From: Paracoccus aerius
GTDB lineage: Bacteria > Pseudomonadota > Alphaproteobacteria > Rhodobacterales > Rhodobacteraceae
Length of the DNA stretch: 64,000 nucleotides
Assembly (NCBI RefSeq): GCF_014656455.1
Contig: NZ_BNCL01000013.1
Coordinates: 1 to 64,000, forward strand
Direction: 5' to 3'
The translations under genes were made by a program, and so were the position numbers. This document shows, one piece after another, positions 8,199 through 22,473 of this stretch. The notes under the pieces were generated by a model that did not search any database, had not been told where the DNA came from, and worked only from the letters and a program-made list of their open reading frames with translations. Position 1 is the first letter of the stretch. The number at the start of each line of letters is the position of its first letter.

Positions 8199-8225
8199 AA
8201 GGCAGCCATCGGGCTGCCTTTTCTT
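8199..8225 (+). terminator. Intrinsic terminator
   Basis: A perfect 9-bp stem AAGGCAGCC/GGCTGCCTT with a 4-nt loop (ATCG), followed by TTCTTTG. It lies 38 nt after the stop of the secreted-protein gene and separates it from the nuo operon. Confidence 0.9.
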
Positions 8226-9389
<1,164 letters not shown>

Positions 9390-9393
9390 CCCG

Positions 9394-10011
9394 ATGTCCG
9401 TCTATCCCGATCTCGACGCGTTGGAGCAACTGGCCGAGCATATCAAGCTGCGGCGCGGTGATGAAATCCTGGACACCCAGATCGCCTTTGGCGAGCTGAC
9501 GGTGACCACCGACCTGTCCAGCCTTCTGGACCTGGTCGAGTTCCTGCGCAGCGACAGCAGCTGCCGGTTCACGACCCTGATCGACATGACGGCGGTGGAC
9601 TATCCCGAACGCGCGCAGCGGTTCGACGTGGTCTGGCACCTGCTGTCGATGTACCAGAACCACCGCGTCCGGCTGAAGATCGCGATCCGGGATGACGAGA
9701 TCGTGCCGTCGCTTGTGCGGATCTATCCCTGCGCCAACTGGTTCGAGCGCGAGGTCTTCGACATGTTCGGGATCCTCTTCTCGGGGCACCCGGACCTGCG
9801 CCGGATCCTGACCGACTATGGCTTCACGGGCTTTCCGCTGCGCAAGGACTTCCCGACGACCGGCTATGTCGAGCTTCGCTATGACGAATCCGAGAAGCGG
9901 GTGGTCTATGAACCTGTGCGGCTGACGCAGGAATACCGCCAGTTCGACTTCCTCTCGCCTTGGGAAGGGACGCAATATGTCCTGCCCGGCGACGAAAAGA
10001 CCAAGGGGTAA
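9394..10011 (+). CDS. nuoC: NADH-quinone oxidoreductase subunit C (30 kDa)
   Basis: A 205-residue peripheral-arm subunit that packs against NuoD near the quinone site. It holds the 30-kDa signature block [23 protein letters not shown] (cited in parts: [12 protein letters not shown] and [10 protein letters not shown], about residues 113-134) and the C-terminal [11 protein letters not shown]. It starts four nucleotides after the nuoB stop with GAGGTAA as ribosome site. C and D are separate genes here, unlike the fused nuoCD of enterobacteria. Confidence 0.97.
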   Translation: MSVYPDLDALEQLAEHIKLRRGDEILDTQIAFGELTVTTDLSSLLDLVEFLRSDSSCRFTTLIDMTAVDYPERAQRFDVVWHLLSMYQNHRVRLKIAIRDDEIVPSLVRIYPCANWFEREVFDMFGILFSGHPDLRRILTDYGFTGFPLRKDFPTTGYVELRYDESEKRVVYEPVRLTQEYRQFDFLSPWEGTQYVLPGDEKTKG

Positions 10012-10015
10012 GGCC

Positions 10016-11254
10016 ATGGACGGCGATATCCGCACCAACAACTATGACGACGGATCGTCCGACATGCTGGTCGGCGAACAGAAGATCCGCAACTTCAACA
10101 TCAACTTCGGACCCCAGCACCCGGCGGCCCACGGCGTGCTGCGCATGGTGCTGGAACTGGACGGCGAGATCGTCGAACGCGCGGACCCGCATATCGGCCT
10201 GCTTCATCGCGGCACCGAAAAGCTGATGGAAAGCAGGACCTACCTGCAGAACCTGCCTTATTTCGACCGGCTGGACTATGTCTCGCCGATGAACCAGGAA
10301 CATGCGTGGTGCCTGGCGATCGAACGGCTGACGGGCACCGTGGTGCCGCGCCGTGCCAGCCTGATCCGTGTCCTGTATTCGGAAATCAGCCGCATCCTGA
10401 ACCACCTGCTGGGCCTGACCACAGGTGCGATGGACGTGGGCGCGCTGACCCCGCCGCTGTGGGGTTTCGAGGCGCGCGAACAATTGATGATCTTCTATGA
10501 GCGTGCCAGCGGCGCGCGCCTTCACGCGGCCTATTTCCGGCCCGGCGGCGTTCACCAGGATCTGCCGCCAGATTTGCTGGACGATATCGAGGCCTGGTGC
10601 GAAACCTTCCCCAAGGTCGTGGACGACCTGGACACCCTGTTGACCGAAAACCGGATTTTCAAGCAGCGGCTTGTGGGCATCGGCGTCGCCACCGAACAGG
10701 ATGCGCTTGACTGGGGCTTCACCGGGGTCATGGCGCGCGCCTCGGGCCTTGCCTGGGACCTTCGCCGGTCGCAGCCCTACGAATGCTACAGCGAATTCGA
10801 CTTCAAGATCCCGATCGGGAAGAATGGCGACAGCTATGACCGCTTCCTGATCCGGATGCAGGAAATGCGGGAATCGACCAGCATCATGAAGCAGGCGATC
10901 CAGAAGCTGCGGGCCGAAGGTCCGGGCGATGTCTTGGCGCGCGGCAAGCTGACCCCGCCCAAGCGGGGCGACATGAAGCGCGACATGGAAAGCCTGATCC
11001 ACCACTTCAAGCTTTACACCGAGGGCTTCCGCGTCCCCGCAGGCGAGGTTTATGCCGCCGTCGAGGCCCCCAAGGGCGAATTCGGCGTCTATCTGGTCAG
11101 CGACGGCACGAACAAGCCCTACCGGGCCAAGCTGAAGGCGCCCGGCTTCCAGCACCTGCAGGCCATCGACTATCTGGCGCGGGGGCATCTGCTTGCCGAC
11201 GTGCCCGCCCTGATCGCCACCATCGACGTCGTGTTCGGAGAGGTTGACCGCTGA
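10016..11254 (+). CDS. nuoD: NADH-quinone oxidoreductase subunit D (49 kDa)
   Basis: NuoD forms the quinone-binding cavity together with NuoB. The 412-residue protein shows the family landmarks [13 protein letters not shown] (the beta-hairpin with the quinone-site His), [12 protein letters not shown], and [14 protein letters not shown] 10016 is chosen because AAGGGG/AAGG sits just before it; the frame upstream of it runs inside nuoC. The stop TGA overlaps the nuoE ATG (TGATG), indicating translational coupling. Confidence 0.97.
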   Translation: MDGDIRTNNYDDGSSDMLVGEQKIRNFNINFGPQHPAAHGVLRMVLELDGEIVERADPHIGLLHRGTEKLMESRTYLQNLPYFDRLDYVSPMNQEHAWCLAIERLTGTVVPRRASLIRVLYSEISRILNHLLGLTTGAMDVGALTPPLWGFEAREQLMIFYERASGARLHAAYFRPGGVHQDLPPDLLDDIEAWCETFPKVVDDLDTLLTENRIFKQRLVGIGVATEQDALDWGFTGVMARASGLAWDLRRSQPYECYSEFDFKIPIGKNGDSYDRFLIRMQEMRESTSIMKQAIQKLRAEGPGDVLARGKLTPPKRGDMKRDMESLIHHFKLYTEGFRVPAGEVYAAVEAPKGEFGVYLVSDGTNKPYRAKLKAPGFQHLQAIDYLARGHLLADVPALIATIDVVFGEVDR

Positions 11255-12171
11255 TGCTCCGCCGTCTTTCGCCCGTCCAGCCGGACAGCTTCGCGTTCAC
11301 CCCCGCCAACCTGGAATGGGCGCAAGTCCAGATGTCCAAGTATCCGGAAGGTCGCCAGCAGTCGGCGATCATCCCGGTCCTGTGGCGTGCCCAGGAACAG
11401 GAAGGCTGGCTGTCGCGGCCTGCCATCGAATATTGCGCGAACCTGCTGGGGATGCCCTATATCCGGGCTCTCGAAGTGGCGACATTCTACTTCATGTTCC
11501 AGCTTCAACCGGTTGGCTCGATTGCCAATATCCAGATTTGCGGGACCACGACCTGCATGATCTGCGGCGCCGAGGATCTGATCGCGGTCTGCAAGCGCAA
11601 GATCGCGCCCACGCCCCATACCCTGTCGGCCGACGGCAAGTTCAGCTGGGAAGAGGTCGAATGCTTGGGCGCCTGCACCAATGCGCCGATGGCCCAGATC
11701 GGCAAGGACTATTACGAGGATCTGACGCCCGCGAAGCTGGAAGAACTGATCGACGCCTTCTCGGCGGGCCAGGTGCCCTTGCCGGGGCCGCAGAACGGCC
11801 GCTTCTCCTCCGAACCCCTGGGCGGCCCGGTCGCGCTTGCGGATCTGCAAGGGCAGGGCGATCCGCTGAATGCAAGCGCTGCCCTGGCCCGCGACATTGG
11901 CGAGACCGTCAAGCGCATCGACGGGACCGAGGTGCCGATCCTTGCCAAGTGGCTGCGCAAGCCCGAGGCCGCCGTGGACGACCGCACCGGCGTGGATACC
12001 GCCCCCGAACGCGCGCCGCGTCCCTCGGCAGGCAAGCCTGCCGATGCGACCGGCGTGACCGAGCAGGAGGCGCAGGCCGCCTCGGCCGCGCGTCCGCAGT
12101 CGGATCGCGAACCCGCAGGCGCGCGCGCTGTCGAGCGGTCGGAACAGAAGGACGATGCAACCGACCGCTGA
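11254..12171 (+). CDS. nuoE: NADH-quinone oxidoreductase subunit E (24 kDa, cluster N1a)
   Basis: NuoE binds the [2Fe-2S] cluster N1a beside the FMN subunit. Ligands C96 and C101 (CGTTTCMIC) and C137 and C141 (CLGAC) are present, and the conserved core ends near residue 175. The remaining 130 residues form a long Ala/Pro/Asp/Glu-rich tail (for example [20 protein letters not shown]) that looks disordered. At 305 residues it is clearly longer than bacterial NuoE of about 160-240, so the extension is lineage-specific. It overlaps nuoD by one base. Confidence 0.95.
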   Translation: MLRRLSPVQPDSFAFTPANLEWAQVQMSKYPEGRQQSAIIPVLWRAQEQEGWLSRPAIEYCANLLGMPYIRALEVATFYFMFQLQPVGSIANIQICGTTTCMICGAEDLIAVCKRKIAPTPHTLSADGKFSWEEVECLGACTNAPMAQIGKDYYEDLTPAKLEELIDAFSAGQVPLPGPQNGRFSSEPLGGPVALADLQGQGDPLNASAALARDIGETVKRIDGTEVPILAKWLRKPEAAVDDRTGVDTAPERAPRPSAGKPADATGVTEQEAQAASAARPQSDREPAGARAVERSEQKDDATDR

Positions 12172-12196
12172 TGCGGTCCAGCGACGGGAAAAGGCC

Positions 12197-12253
12197 ATGC
12201 GCATGATGATCCTGACCGACAGCGTCGCCTGCCCCGCACGGGCCTGGCGATGA
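12197..12253 (+). CDS. Possible 18-codon leader peptide before the DUF5337 gene
   Basis: ATG 12197 follows AAAAGG and opens an 18-residue frame (MRMMILTDSVACPARAWR). Its stop TGA at 12251-12253 overlaps the ATG of the next gene (ATGA). The next gene itself has no ribosome site of its own, so translation of this mini-frame could deliver ribosomes to it. It is a small-ORF candidate without known homologues. Confidence 0.35.
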   Translation: MRMMILTDSVACPARAWR

Positions 12254-12465
12254 CGCGGCAGGGCGGCGACCGCGACGCGCGCCAGATGCGTCTGGCCGGT
12301 GCCGTGATTGCCGGGGCCATGGCGGCCTGGTTGCTGGTGCAATGGCTGGGCCAGCATTACGGCTGGGCTGGCAGATGGGCTTATCTGGCGGATCTGGCCG
12401 CCATTGGTGCTTTTGTCTGGTCGCTGATCGTGACCTGGCGTATCTGGCGGCGCAGGAACGCGTGA
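12250..12465 (+). CDS. Small membrane protein of the nuo operon (DUF5337-like)
   Basis: A 71-residue protein with two membrane segments (about residues 15-33 and 44-63) and a basic C terminus (WRIWRRRNA). Its place between nuoE and nuoF and its layout match the DUF5337 proteins of Rhodobacteraceae nuo operons. Its function is unknown, and a role in complex I assembly or membrane attachment is only inferred from context. The start is weakly supported by a ribosome site and may depend on the overlapping leader frame. Confidence 0.7.
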   Translation: MTRQGGDRDARQMRLAGAVIAGAMAAWLLVQWLGQHYGWAGRWAYLADLAAIGAFVWSLIVTWRIWRRRNA

Positions 12466-13788
<1,323 letters not shown>

Positions 13789-13889
13789 TCGGGCGGGCGG
13801 CATATCACGCCGCTGTCGCGGGGTCGTGTCGGGCAAAGGGCCGGGCCGGTGGTTATGTCATCCGACATCAGCCATCGGAGAAACCTGCC

Positions 13890-14294
13890 ATGATCCGCCA
13901 GACCCTTGCCGCGATTGCCGCCCTTGCCGCCTTGTCCGGGCCAGCCGCCGCCCTTCCGCCCTTGTCGCAGGAACGCCATATCAACGACAGCCTTGTGCAG
14001 GCCCGTGTGGCCGACATGCTGCGGAAGGGGTGCCCGACCTTGGACGCGCGGTTGATCCGGGCCTTCTCCGAGGCCCGCAAGCTCAAGCGTTACGCGCTTG
14101 ACCAGGGATACAGTGATGCGCAGATCGACGCCTTTCTCGACAGCCGGGAAGAACGTCGCCGCATCTATGCCGAGGCCGACCGCTACATGGTCGCCAATGG
14201 GGTGGTGAGTGGCCAGCCCGAGACATTCTGCCGTCTGGGGCAGCAAGAGATTGAGCGGAAGACGATCGCCGGATCGCTTCTGGTTGCCAGGTAA
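13890..14294 (+). CDS. Exported DUF5333-like protein of the nuo operon
   Basis: A 134-residue protein starting [21 protein letters not shown], a clear Sec signal peptide cleaved near residue 21. The mature domain is helical and charged, with two cysteines (KGCPTL, ETFCRLG) likely to form a disulfide in the periplasm. It matches the DUF5333 proteins that sit between nuoF and nuoG in Rhodobacteraceae (recognised by position and pattern). GGAG upstream supports ATG 13890. A periplasmic protein inside a complex I operon could help biogenesis, but this is not established. Confidence 0.75.
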   Translation: MIRQTLAAIAALAALSGPAAALPPLSQERHINDSLVQARVADMLRKGCPTLDARLIRAFSEARKLKRYALDQGYSDAQIDAFLDSREERRRIYAEADRYMVANGVVSGQPETFCRLGQQEIERKTIAGSLLVAR

Positions 14295-14305
14295 GGAAGA
14301 AACCG

Positions 14306-16324
14306 ATGGCCGATTTGCGGACAATCAAGATTGACGGGACCGAGATCGCGGTCGATCCCAACCTGACCCTGATCCAGGCCTGCGAACTGGCCGGGATCGA
14401 GATCCCGCGCTTCTGCTATCACGAACGCCTGTCCATCGCGGGCAACTGCCGGATGTGTCTGGTCGAGGTCGTGGGCGGCCCGCCCAAGCCTGCCGCGTCC
14501 TGCGCCATGCAGGTCAAGGATCTGCGCCCCGGTCCCGATGGCGCGCCTTCGGAAATCCGCACCAACAGCCCGATGGTCAAGAAGGCCCGCGAGGGCGTGA
14601 TGGAGTTCCTGCTGATCAACCACCCGCTGGACTGCCCCATCTGCGACCAGGGCGGTGAATGCGATCTGCAAGACCAGGCAATGGCTTACGGCGTGGACTT
14701 CAGCCGGTATCGAGAGCCCAAGCGTGCGGCCGAGGAATTGAACCTGGGCCCGTTGGTCGAGACCCACATGACCCGCTGCATCAGCTGCACCCGCTGCGTG
14801 CGCTTCACCAGTGAGGTCGCGGGCATCAGCCAGATGGGCCAGACCGGGCGCGGCGAGGACAGCGAGATCACCAGCTACCTGAACGAGACGCTGGCCTCGA
14901 ACCTGCAGGGCAACATCATTGACCTGTGCCCGGTCGGCGCATTGGTCAGCCGCCCCTATGCCTTCAAGGCGCGCCCCTGGGAATTGCGCAAGACGGAAAC
15001 CATCGACGTGATGGATGCGCTTGGCAGCAACATCCGCGTGGACGTGAAGGGCCGCGAAGTGATGCGCATCCTGCCGCGCAACCATGACGGCGTGAACGAG
15101 GAATGGATCAGCGACAAGACCCGCTTCGTCTGGGACGGGTTGCGCCGCCAGCGGCTGGACAAGCCCTATATCCGCGAGAATGGCAGGCTGCGCCCCTCGA
15201 CCTGGGCTGAAGCCCTGTCGGTTGCGGCCACCGCGATGAAGGGCCGCAAGGTTGCGGGCCTGGTGGGCGACCTTGCCTCGGTCGAGGCCGCGTTCAGCCT
15301 GAAGCAGTTGATGGAAAGCCTTGGCGGAAACGTCGAATGCCGCACCGATGGCGCACGCCTTCCTGTCGGGAACCGTGGCGCCTATGTCGGCAACGCCACG
15401 ATTGCCGATATCGACAATGCCAAGCGGATCCTGCTGATCGGCACCAATCCGCGCGACGAGGCGCCGGTCCTGAACGCCCGCATCCGCAAGGCATGGGCGC
15501 ATGGCGCACAGGTTGCGCTAATCGGCGAGGCCGTGGACCTGACCTATGACTATCACCATCACGGCGCCGATCGCGCGGCGCTCTCCGAACTGGTCAAGGG
15601 CGACTTCCAGTCGAGCCAGGGCACGCCGGGCATCGTGATCGTAGGCCAGGGCGCCCTGACCGAGGCCGATGGCGAGGCCGTGCTGGCCAACGCCATGCGC
15701 ATCTGCGAACTGGACGACTGCAAGCTGCTGGTCCTGCACACCGCAGCGTCCCGCGTGGGTGCGATGGACGTGGGCGCCGTGACCGAGGGCGGCCTGACCG
15801 CGGCCATCGACGGGGCCGAGGTGATCTTCAACCTGGGCGCGGACGAGGTCGACATCGCCCCCGGCGCCTTCGTGATCTACCAGGGCAGCCACGGCGACCG
15901 CGGGGCGCATCGGGCCGACATCATCCTGCCCGCCGCCTGCTATACCGAAGAAAACGGCCTGTTCGTGAACACGGAAGGCCGGCCGCAGCTTGGCATCCGC
16001 GCGAACTTCGCGCCTGGCGATGCCAAGGAGAATTGGGCGATCCTGCGGGCCCTGTCCGCCGAACTGGGCGCGACGCTGCCCTGGGACAGCCTGGCGCAAC
16101 TGCGCCGCGCGCTGATCCAGGCCGTGCCGCACCTGGCCCGGATCGACGAGGTTGTCGAAAACGACTGGCAGCCCCTGCAGCGGCTGGACCTGGGCCGGGC
16201 GAGCTTCCGCAACTCGGTCAAGGACTTCTACCTGACGAACCCAATCGCGCGGTCATCGCCGCTGATGGGCGAGTTGTCGCGAATGGCGGCGGCGCGCAAG
16301 GCGCCCGCCCTTGCGGCCGAGTGA
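14306..16324 (+). CDS. nuoG: NADH-quinone oxidoreductase subunit G (75 kDa)
   Basis: NuoG carries several iron-sulfur clusters of the electron wire. The 672-residue protein has the ferredoxin-like [2Fe-2S] N1b ligands C37, C48, C51, C66. The His-ligated N5 motif [17 protein letters not shown] sits at about 106-122, and the N4 motif CISCTRC with its downstream CPVGA at about 155-215. The rest is the molybdopterin-oxidoreductase-like fold without a cofactor. An AAGGAAG sequence precedes the start. Size and motifs are those of the alphaproteobacterial subunit. Confidence 0.97.
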   Translation: MADLRTIKIDGTEIAVDPNLTLIQACELAGIEIPRFCYHERLSIAGNCRMCLVEVVGGPPKPAASCAMQVKDLRPGPDGAPSEIRTNSPMVKKAREGVMEFLLINHPLDCPICDQGGECDLQDQAMAYGVDFSRYREPKRAAEELNLGPLVETHMTRCISCTRCVRFTSEVAGISQMGQTGRGEDSEITSYLNETLASNLQGNIIDLCPVGALVSRPYAFKARPWELRKTETIDVMDALGSNIRVDVKGREVMRILPRNHDGVNEEWISDKTRFVWDGLRRQRLDKPYIRENGRLRPSTWAEALSVAATAMKGRKVAGLVGDLASVEAAFSLKQLMESLGGNVECRTDGARLPVGNRGAYVGNATIADIDNAKRILLIGTNPRDEAPVLNARIRKAWAHGAQVALIGEAVDLTYDYHHHGADRAALSELVKGDFQSSQGTPGIVIVGQGALTEADGEAVLANAMRICELDDCKLLVLHTAASRVGAMDVGAVTEGGLTAAIDGAEVIFNLGADEVDIAPGAFVIYQGSHGDRGAHRADIILPAACYTEENGLFVNTEGRPQLGIRANFAPGDAKENWAILRALSAELGATLPWDSLAQLRRALIQAVPHLARIDEVVENDWQPLQRLDLGRASFRNSVKDFYLTNPIARSSPLMGELSRMAAARKAPALAAE

Positions 16325-16329
16325 CATCG

Positions 16330-17100
16330 ATGCGGCCGGCATTTCGCAAGCCCCGGATCCTGATCTCTGCCCTTGCCGGGGCCGTGATCCTGTCCGGCTG
16401 CGCGGATGATGCTGGCCGGGACGGACGGCCTCGGCCCAAGCCCGAGACGATGACCGCACGCGTTGCAACCCCCGGCGCCGCTGCCGGAGAGGCGCCGCTG
16501 ACGCTGGCCCGCATCTCGACCAAGTCGGGCGAGATCCTGATCCTGGAACCGGACGGACAGGTGACGACTATGGCATTGGACAGCCCGGAAGGGCAGGACG
16601 CCTTTGCCGTGACCGAAGCGGACCTGATGGCGCTGAACGCCAATCTGGATCTGGACCTGGGCGGGATGGTGGCGGCGGACCTGCCGCCCCGGCAGACGGC
16701 CCAGGAAAAGGCGCTCGAGGCCTTTGCGGCGCGAACGCAACCCGCCCTGCCCACCTGGGCCGAGGGGACCGAGGTCGATCCCCGGGATTTCATGGGCGCG
16801 CGCGTGGCCTCTCTGGGTCCGAACGGATCATCGGATCTGGTCGAGGTGACAGCGAATTTGCGCGAGGGGGTAGACGCCGATATCGCCTTCTCGTATGCCA
16901 CCTGCGCATTGGCCGGTTGGGCCCGGCAGAACGGCGAGCCCTATGGCCGCCATGTGCGCACGCTGCAAGATACCCGCGATGGCAAGCTGATGATCGGAGC
17001 CGCATTCACGCTGTCGGATCAGAAGCCGATGGGTCTGCGGGTGATGGAAACGGAAGACACCTTGCGTGAATGCAAGGCACGCGGCATTCCCGCGCTGTGA
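16330..17100 (+). CDS. Hypothetical lipoprotein inside the nuo operon
   Basis: A 256-residue product with a basic N terminus and a lipoprotein signal ending in LSGC, with the lipidated Cys at residue 24. A Pro-rich linker is followed by a soluble domain with two Cys (YATCALAGWA, LRECKARG). It starts five nucleotides after the nuoG stop without an evident ribosome site, so it is probably translated by coupling. No domain family is recognised. Between nuoG and nuoH, a lipoprotein could sit on the periplasmic side of complex I; that is only an inference. Confidence 0.75.
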   Translation: MRPAFRKPRILISALAGAVILSGCADDAGRDGRPRPKPETMTARVATPGAAAGEAPLTLARISTKSGEILILEPDGQVTTMALDSPEGQDAFAVTEADLMALNANLDLDLGGMVAADLPPRQTAQEKALEAFAARTQPALPTWAEGTEVDPRDFMGARVASLGPNGSSDLVEVTANLREGVDADIAFSYATCALAGWARQNGEPYGRHVRTLQDTRDGKLMIGAAFTLSDQKPMGLRVMETEDTLRECKARGIPAL

Positions 17101-17118
17101 TAGGATAGGGACGGGCGC

Positions 17119-18150
17119 ATGGCTGAATTTTGGGCATCCTCTCTGGGCATGACGGTCATCCTGCTGGCGCAGGGTCTGGCGGTCATCGCCTTTGTCATGC
17201 TGTCGCTGATCTTTCTGGTCTATGGCGACCGCAAGATCTGGGCCGCGGTGCAGATGCGGCGCGGCCCGAACGTGGTTGGTCCCTGGGGCCTGCTGCAGAC
17301 CTTCGCCGACGCGCTGAAATACGTGCTGAAGGAAATCGTCATCCCGGCAGGTGCGGACAAGTTCGTCTTCTTCCTGGCGCCCTTCCTGTCGATGACGCTG
17401 GCGCTGCTGGCCTTTGTCGCGATCCCCTTCGCGCCCGGCTGGGTGATGGCCGACATCAACGTGGGCATCCTGTTCATCTTCGCCGTTTCCTCGCTCGAGG
17501 TGTATGGCGTGATCATGGGTGGCTGGGCCTCGAACTCCAAATACCCGTTCCTGTCGTCGCTGCGCGCGGCGGCGCAGATGATCTCGTACGAGGTCAGCCT
17601 GGGCCTGATCATCATCGGGGTCATCATCTCGACCGGCTCGATGAACATCTCGTCCATTGTCGAGGCGCAGTCGGGCGCGGGCCTGCTGTCCTGGTACTGG
17701 CTTCCCCATTTCCCGATGCTGATCCTGTTCTTCATCAGCGCCCTGGCCGAAACCAACCGCCCGCCCTTCGACCTGGCCGAGGCCGAATCCGAACTGGTCG
17801 CGGGCTTCATGGTGGAATATTCCTCGACGCCCTATCTGCTGTTCATGGCAGGCGAGTATATCGCGATCTGGCTGATGTGCGCCCTGATCTCGCTGCTGTT
17901 CTTCGGCGGCTGGCTGTCGCCCATCCCGGGCGTTCCCGACGGCGCGATCTGGATGTTCCTGAAGATGGTCTTCTGGTTCTGGATGTTCGCGATGGTGAAG
18001 GCCATTGTCCCGCGGTACCGCTATGACCAACTGATGCGCATCGGCTGGAAAGTGTTCCTGCCGCTGTCGCTGGGCTGGGTCGTGCTGGTTGCCTTCCTTG
18101 CCCGCTACGAAGTGTTTGGTTCCTTCTGGGCCCGCTGGGCAGGGGCATAA
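17119..18150 (+). CDS. nuoH: NADH-quinone oxidoreductase subunit H
   Basis: NuoH is the membrane subunit that joins the quinone cavity to the proton-pumping modules. The 343-residue protein has about eight membrane segments and the signature loops [21 protein letters not shown] (given in parts: [19 protein letters not shown]) and [19 protein letters not shown] ([14 protein letters not shown]). The acidic loop residues that form the E-channel are kept. It begins 18 nt after the lipoprotein stop. Confidence 0.97.
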   Translation: MAEFWASSLGMTVILLAQGLAVIAFVMLSLIFLVYGDRKIWAAVQMRRGPNVVGPWGLLQTFADALKYVLKEIVIPAGADKFVFFLAPFLSMTLALLAFVAIPFAPGWVMADINVGILFIFAVSSLEVYGVIMGGWASNSKYPFLSSLRAAAQMISYEVSLGLIIIGVIISTGSMNISSIVEAQSGAGLLSWYWLPHFPMLILFFISALAETNRPPFDLAEAESELVAGFMVEYSSTPYLLFMAGEYIAIWLMCALISLLFFGGWLSPIPGVPDGAIWMFLKMVFWFWMFAMVKAIVPRYRYDQLMRIGWKVFLPLSLGWVVLVAFLARYEVFGSFWARWAGA

Positions 18151-18153
18151 ACC

Positions 18154-19236
<1,083 letters not shown>

Positions 19237-19240
<4 letters not shown>

Positions 19241-19839
19241 TCACCTTCGCCTTTTATCTGTTCGCCATCTCGGTCTGCACGGCGGGCTTCATGGTGGTGC
19301 TGTCCCGCAACCCCGTCCATTCGGTGCTGTGGCTGATCCTGGCCTTTATCGCCTCGGCCGGCTTGTTCGTGCTGCAGGGCGCCGAATTCGTGGCGATGCT
19401 CCTGGTGATTGTCTATGTCGGCGCGGTCGCGGTGCTGTTCCTGTTCGTCGTGATGATGCTGGACGTGGACTTTGCCCAGCTTCGCGGCGAACTGGCGGGC
19501 TATCTGCCGCTGGCCGGGCTGATCGGCCTTGTGCTGCTGGCGCTGCTGGTGATTGCCTTCGGCGGGTGGGAGATTTCGAACCAGGCGGTCGACCTGCGCG
19601 CGGCACCCGTGGTGGTGCAGACGCAGAACACCAATGCCATCGGCACGATCCTGTATGACCGCTATATCCTGCCCTTCCAGGTGTCCGGGCTGATCCTGCT
19701 GGTCGCGATGATTGGCGCCATCACCCTGACCATGCGCCACCGCCGCGACGTCAAGCGTCAGGACGTGCTGGAGCAGATGTATCGGGACCCGGCCAAGACC
19801 ATGGAACTGCGCGACGTGAAGCCGGGGCAGGGGCTGTAG
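19237..19839 (+). CDS. nuoJ: NADH-quinone oxidoreductase subunit J
   Basis: NuoJ is a five-helix membrane subunit of complex I. The 200-residue protein shows membrane segments at about 1-22, 27-46, 52-74, 88-108 and 145-165. The family block [24 protein letters not shown] is present (in parts: [27 protein letters not shown]), which holds the pi-bulge helix. The start overlaps the preceding CMD gene by four bases. Confidence 0.96.
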
Positions 19840-19871
19840 GGCCCCGCCCGACGCTGCCTGCTGATATTTGA

Positions 19872-20207
<336 letters not shown>

Positions 20208-20213
20208 GGACAC

Positions 20214-22472
20214 ATGGCGCAATTCATCCTGTTCGCGCCCCTTCTGGGCGCGCTGATCGCCGGTTTCGGCTGGCGCATCATCGGCGAGAAAGCCGCGATG
20301 ATGCTGACGACGGGCATCCTGTTCGTGGCCGCGCTGTTCTCCTGGATCGTCTTTCTGGGCTTTGACGGCCAGACGCAGCACATCCCGGTCATGGACTGGA
20401 TCGTCTCGGGCGATTTCAGCGCCGAATGGGCGATCCGGCTGGACCGGCTGACGGCGATCATGCTGATCGTGGTGACCTCGGTCTCGGCGCTCGTGCATCT
20501 TTATTCGATGGGCTACATGGCCCATGACGACAACTGGACCCATCACGAACACTACAAGGCGCGCTTCTTCGCCTATCTGTCGTTCTTCACCTTCGCCATG
20601 CTGATGCTGGTGACCGCCGACAACCTGCTGCAGATGTTCTTCGGCTGGGAAGGCGTGGGCGTCGCATCCTATCTGCTGATCGGCTTCTATTACCGCAAGC
20701 CTTCCGCCAACGCCGCCGCCATGAAGGCCTTCATCGTCAACCGGGTCGGCGACTTCGGCTTCCTGATGGGCATCTTCGGCCTGTGGTGGATGACGGGTTC
20801 CATCCAGTTCGACGCGATCTTCGCGCAGGTGGCCGATCTGGCGAATGTCCAGATGCGCTTCCTGTGGACCGAATGGAACGCGGCGAACCTGCTGGCCTTC
20901 CTGCTGTTCGTCGGCGCGATGGGCAAGTCGGCGCAGTTGTTCCTGCACACCTGGCTGCCGGACGCAATGGAGGGCCCCACCCCGGTGTCGGCGCTGATCC
21001 ACGCCGCGACCATGGTCACCGCCGGCGTCTTCCTGGTCTGCCGCATGTCCCCGCTGTTCGAATTCGCGCCGGAAACCAAGATGTTCATCACGATCATCGG
21101 CGCCTCGACCGCCTTCTTTGCGGCGACGGTGGGACTCGTGCAGAACGACATCAAGCGCGTGATCGCCTATTCGACCTGTTCGCAGCTGGGCTACATGTTC
21201 GTGGCGGCAGGCGTGGGCGTCTATTCGGTCGCGATGTTCCACCTGTTCACGCATGCCTTCTTCAAGGCCATGCTGTTTCTGGGCGCGGGTTCCGTGATCC
21301 ACGCGATGCACCACGAACAGGACATGCGGAACTATGGCGGGCTGAGAAAGAAGATCCCCTTGACCTTCTGGGCCATGCTGATCGGCACGCTGGCCATCAC
21401 CGGCGTCGGCATCCCGCTGACCCATATCGGCTTTGCGGGCTTCCTGTCCAAGGACGCCGTGATCGAAAGCGCCTATGCCTCTGGCGTCAGCTACGCCTTC
21501 TGGCTGCTGGTGATCGCGGCGCTGATGACCAGCTTCTATTCCTGGCGGCTGATGTTCCTGACCTTCTGGGGCGCGCCGCGCCCGCAAAAGGTCTGGGACG
21601 CCGAGATCAAGACCGAGGAAGAGGTCCAGCCCTCGGCCTCGCATGGCCATGGCCACGACGCGCATGGACACGGCCACGGCCATGACGCGCACGGGCATCA
21701 CGACCCGCTGCACGCGCATCACCATGCCCATGAAAGCCCGCCCGTGATGACGGTGCCGCTGGGCATCCTGGCGATCGGCGCGGTCTTCGCCGGCATGATC
21801 TGGTACGGCAGCTTCTTCGGCGACGATGTGCAGCGCTTCTTCGGCCTGCCCGAAGCCGCCCACGAACAGGCCGAGGGCGGCCATGGCGAGGCGCTTGACG
21901 GTGCCGTGGCCGAGGCGCCGCATGGCGAGCCTGCGGGTGCCGCAACCCATGCCGCCGCCGGCGCCGCCAGCGACCCGGCCGAGGAAACCGCCGCCGACGG
22001 CCACGCGGCCCTTGCAGGCTTCGAACGGGGCGCGATCTTCATGCGGTCGGACAACCACGTGATGCATGACGCGCATTACGTGCCGACCTGGGTGAAGCTG
22101 TCGCCCTTTGTCGCGATGCTGATCGGCCTGGGCTTGTCCTGGCTGATGTACATTCGCTATCCCGATGCGCCGGCGAAGCTGGCCGCGCAGCAACCGGGAT
22201 TGTACCGGTTCCTGCTGAACAAGTGGTATTTCGATGAAATCTATCACTTCGTCTTCGTCCGGCCCGCGCTGTGGATCGGTCGCAAGCTGTGGACGGGCGG
22301 CGACACAGCGGTTATCGACGGCGCCATCAACGGGGTGGCCATGGGAATCATCCCGCGCCTGACGCGCTTCGCCGGTCGCGTGCAGTCGGGCTATGTGTTC
22401 CACTATGCCTTCGCGATGGTCGTGGGCATCGTGGGCTTGCTGATCTGGGTGATTATGCGGGGCGCGCACTGA
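20214..22472 (+). CDS. nuoL: NADH-quinone oxidoreductase subunit L (proton pump)
   Basis: NuoL is the distal antiporter-like pump with the long lateral helix. The 752-residue protein has the conserved core: [19 protein letters not shown] (key Glu), [20 protein letters not shown] (given in parts: [22 protein letters not shown]), and lysines in [12 protein letters not shown]. It is longer than usual because of a His-rich insert at about 477-507 ([15 protein letters not shown] and [13 protein letters not shown]). A second Ala/His/Glu-rich stretch follows at about 548-600. Both lie before the C-terminal helices. One base separates it from nuoM. Confidence 0.97.
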   Translation: MAQFILFAPLLGALIAGFGWRIIGEKAAMMLTTGILFVAALFSWIVFLGFDGQTQHIPVMDWIVSGDFSAEWAIRLDRLTAIMLIVVTSVSALVHLYSMGYMAHDDNWTHHEHYKARFFAYLSFFTFAMLMLVTADNLLQMFFGWEGVGVASYLLIGFYYRKPSANAAAMKAFIVNRVGDFGFLMGIFGLWWMTGSIQFDAIFAQVADLANVQMRFLWTEWNAANLLAFLLFVGAMGKSAQLFLHTWLPDAMEGPTPVSALIHAATMVTAGVFLVCRMSPLFEFAPETKMFITIIGASTAFFAATVGLVQNDIKRVIAYSTCSQLGYMFVAAGVGVYSVAMFHLFTHAFFKAMLFLGAGSVIHAMHHEQDMRNYGGLRKKIPLTFWAMLIGTLAITGVGIPLTHIGFAGFLSKDAVIESAYASGVSYAFWLLVIAALMTSFYSWRLMFLTFWGAPRPQKVWDAEIKTEEEVQPSASHGHGHDAHGHGHGHDAHGHHDPLHAHHHAHESPPVMTVPLGILAIGAVFAGMIWYGSFFGDDVQRFFGLPEAAHEQAEGGHGEALDGAVAEAPHGEPAGAATHAAAGAASDPAEETAADGHAALAGFERGAIFMRSDNHVMHDAHYVPTWVKLSPFVAMLIGLGLSWLMYIRYPDAPAKLAAQQPGLYRFLLNKWYFDEIYHFVFVRPALWIGRKLWTGGDTAVIDGAINGVAMGIIPRLTRFAGRVQSGYVFHYAFAMVVGIVGLLIWVIMRGAH

Positions 22473-22473
22473 C

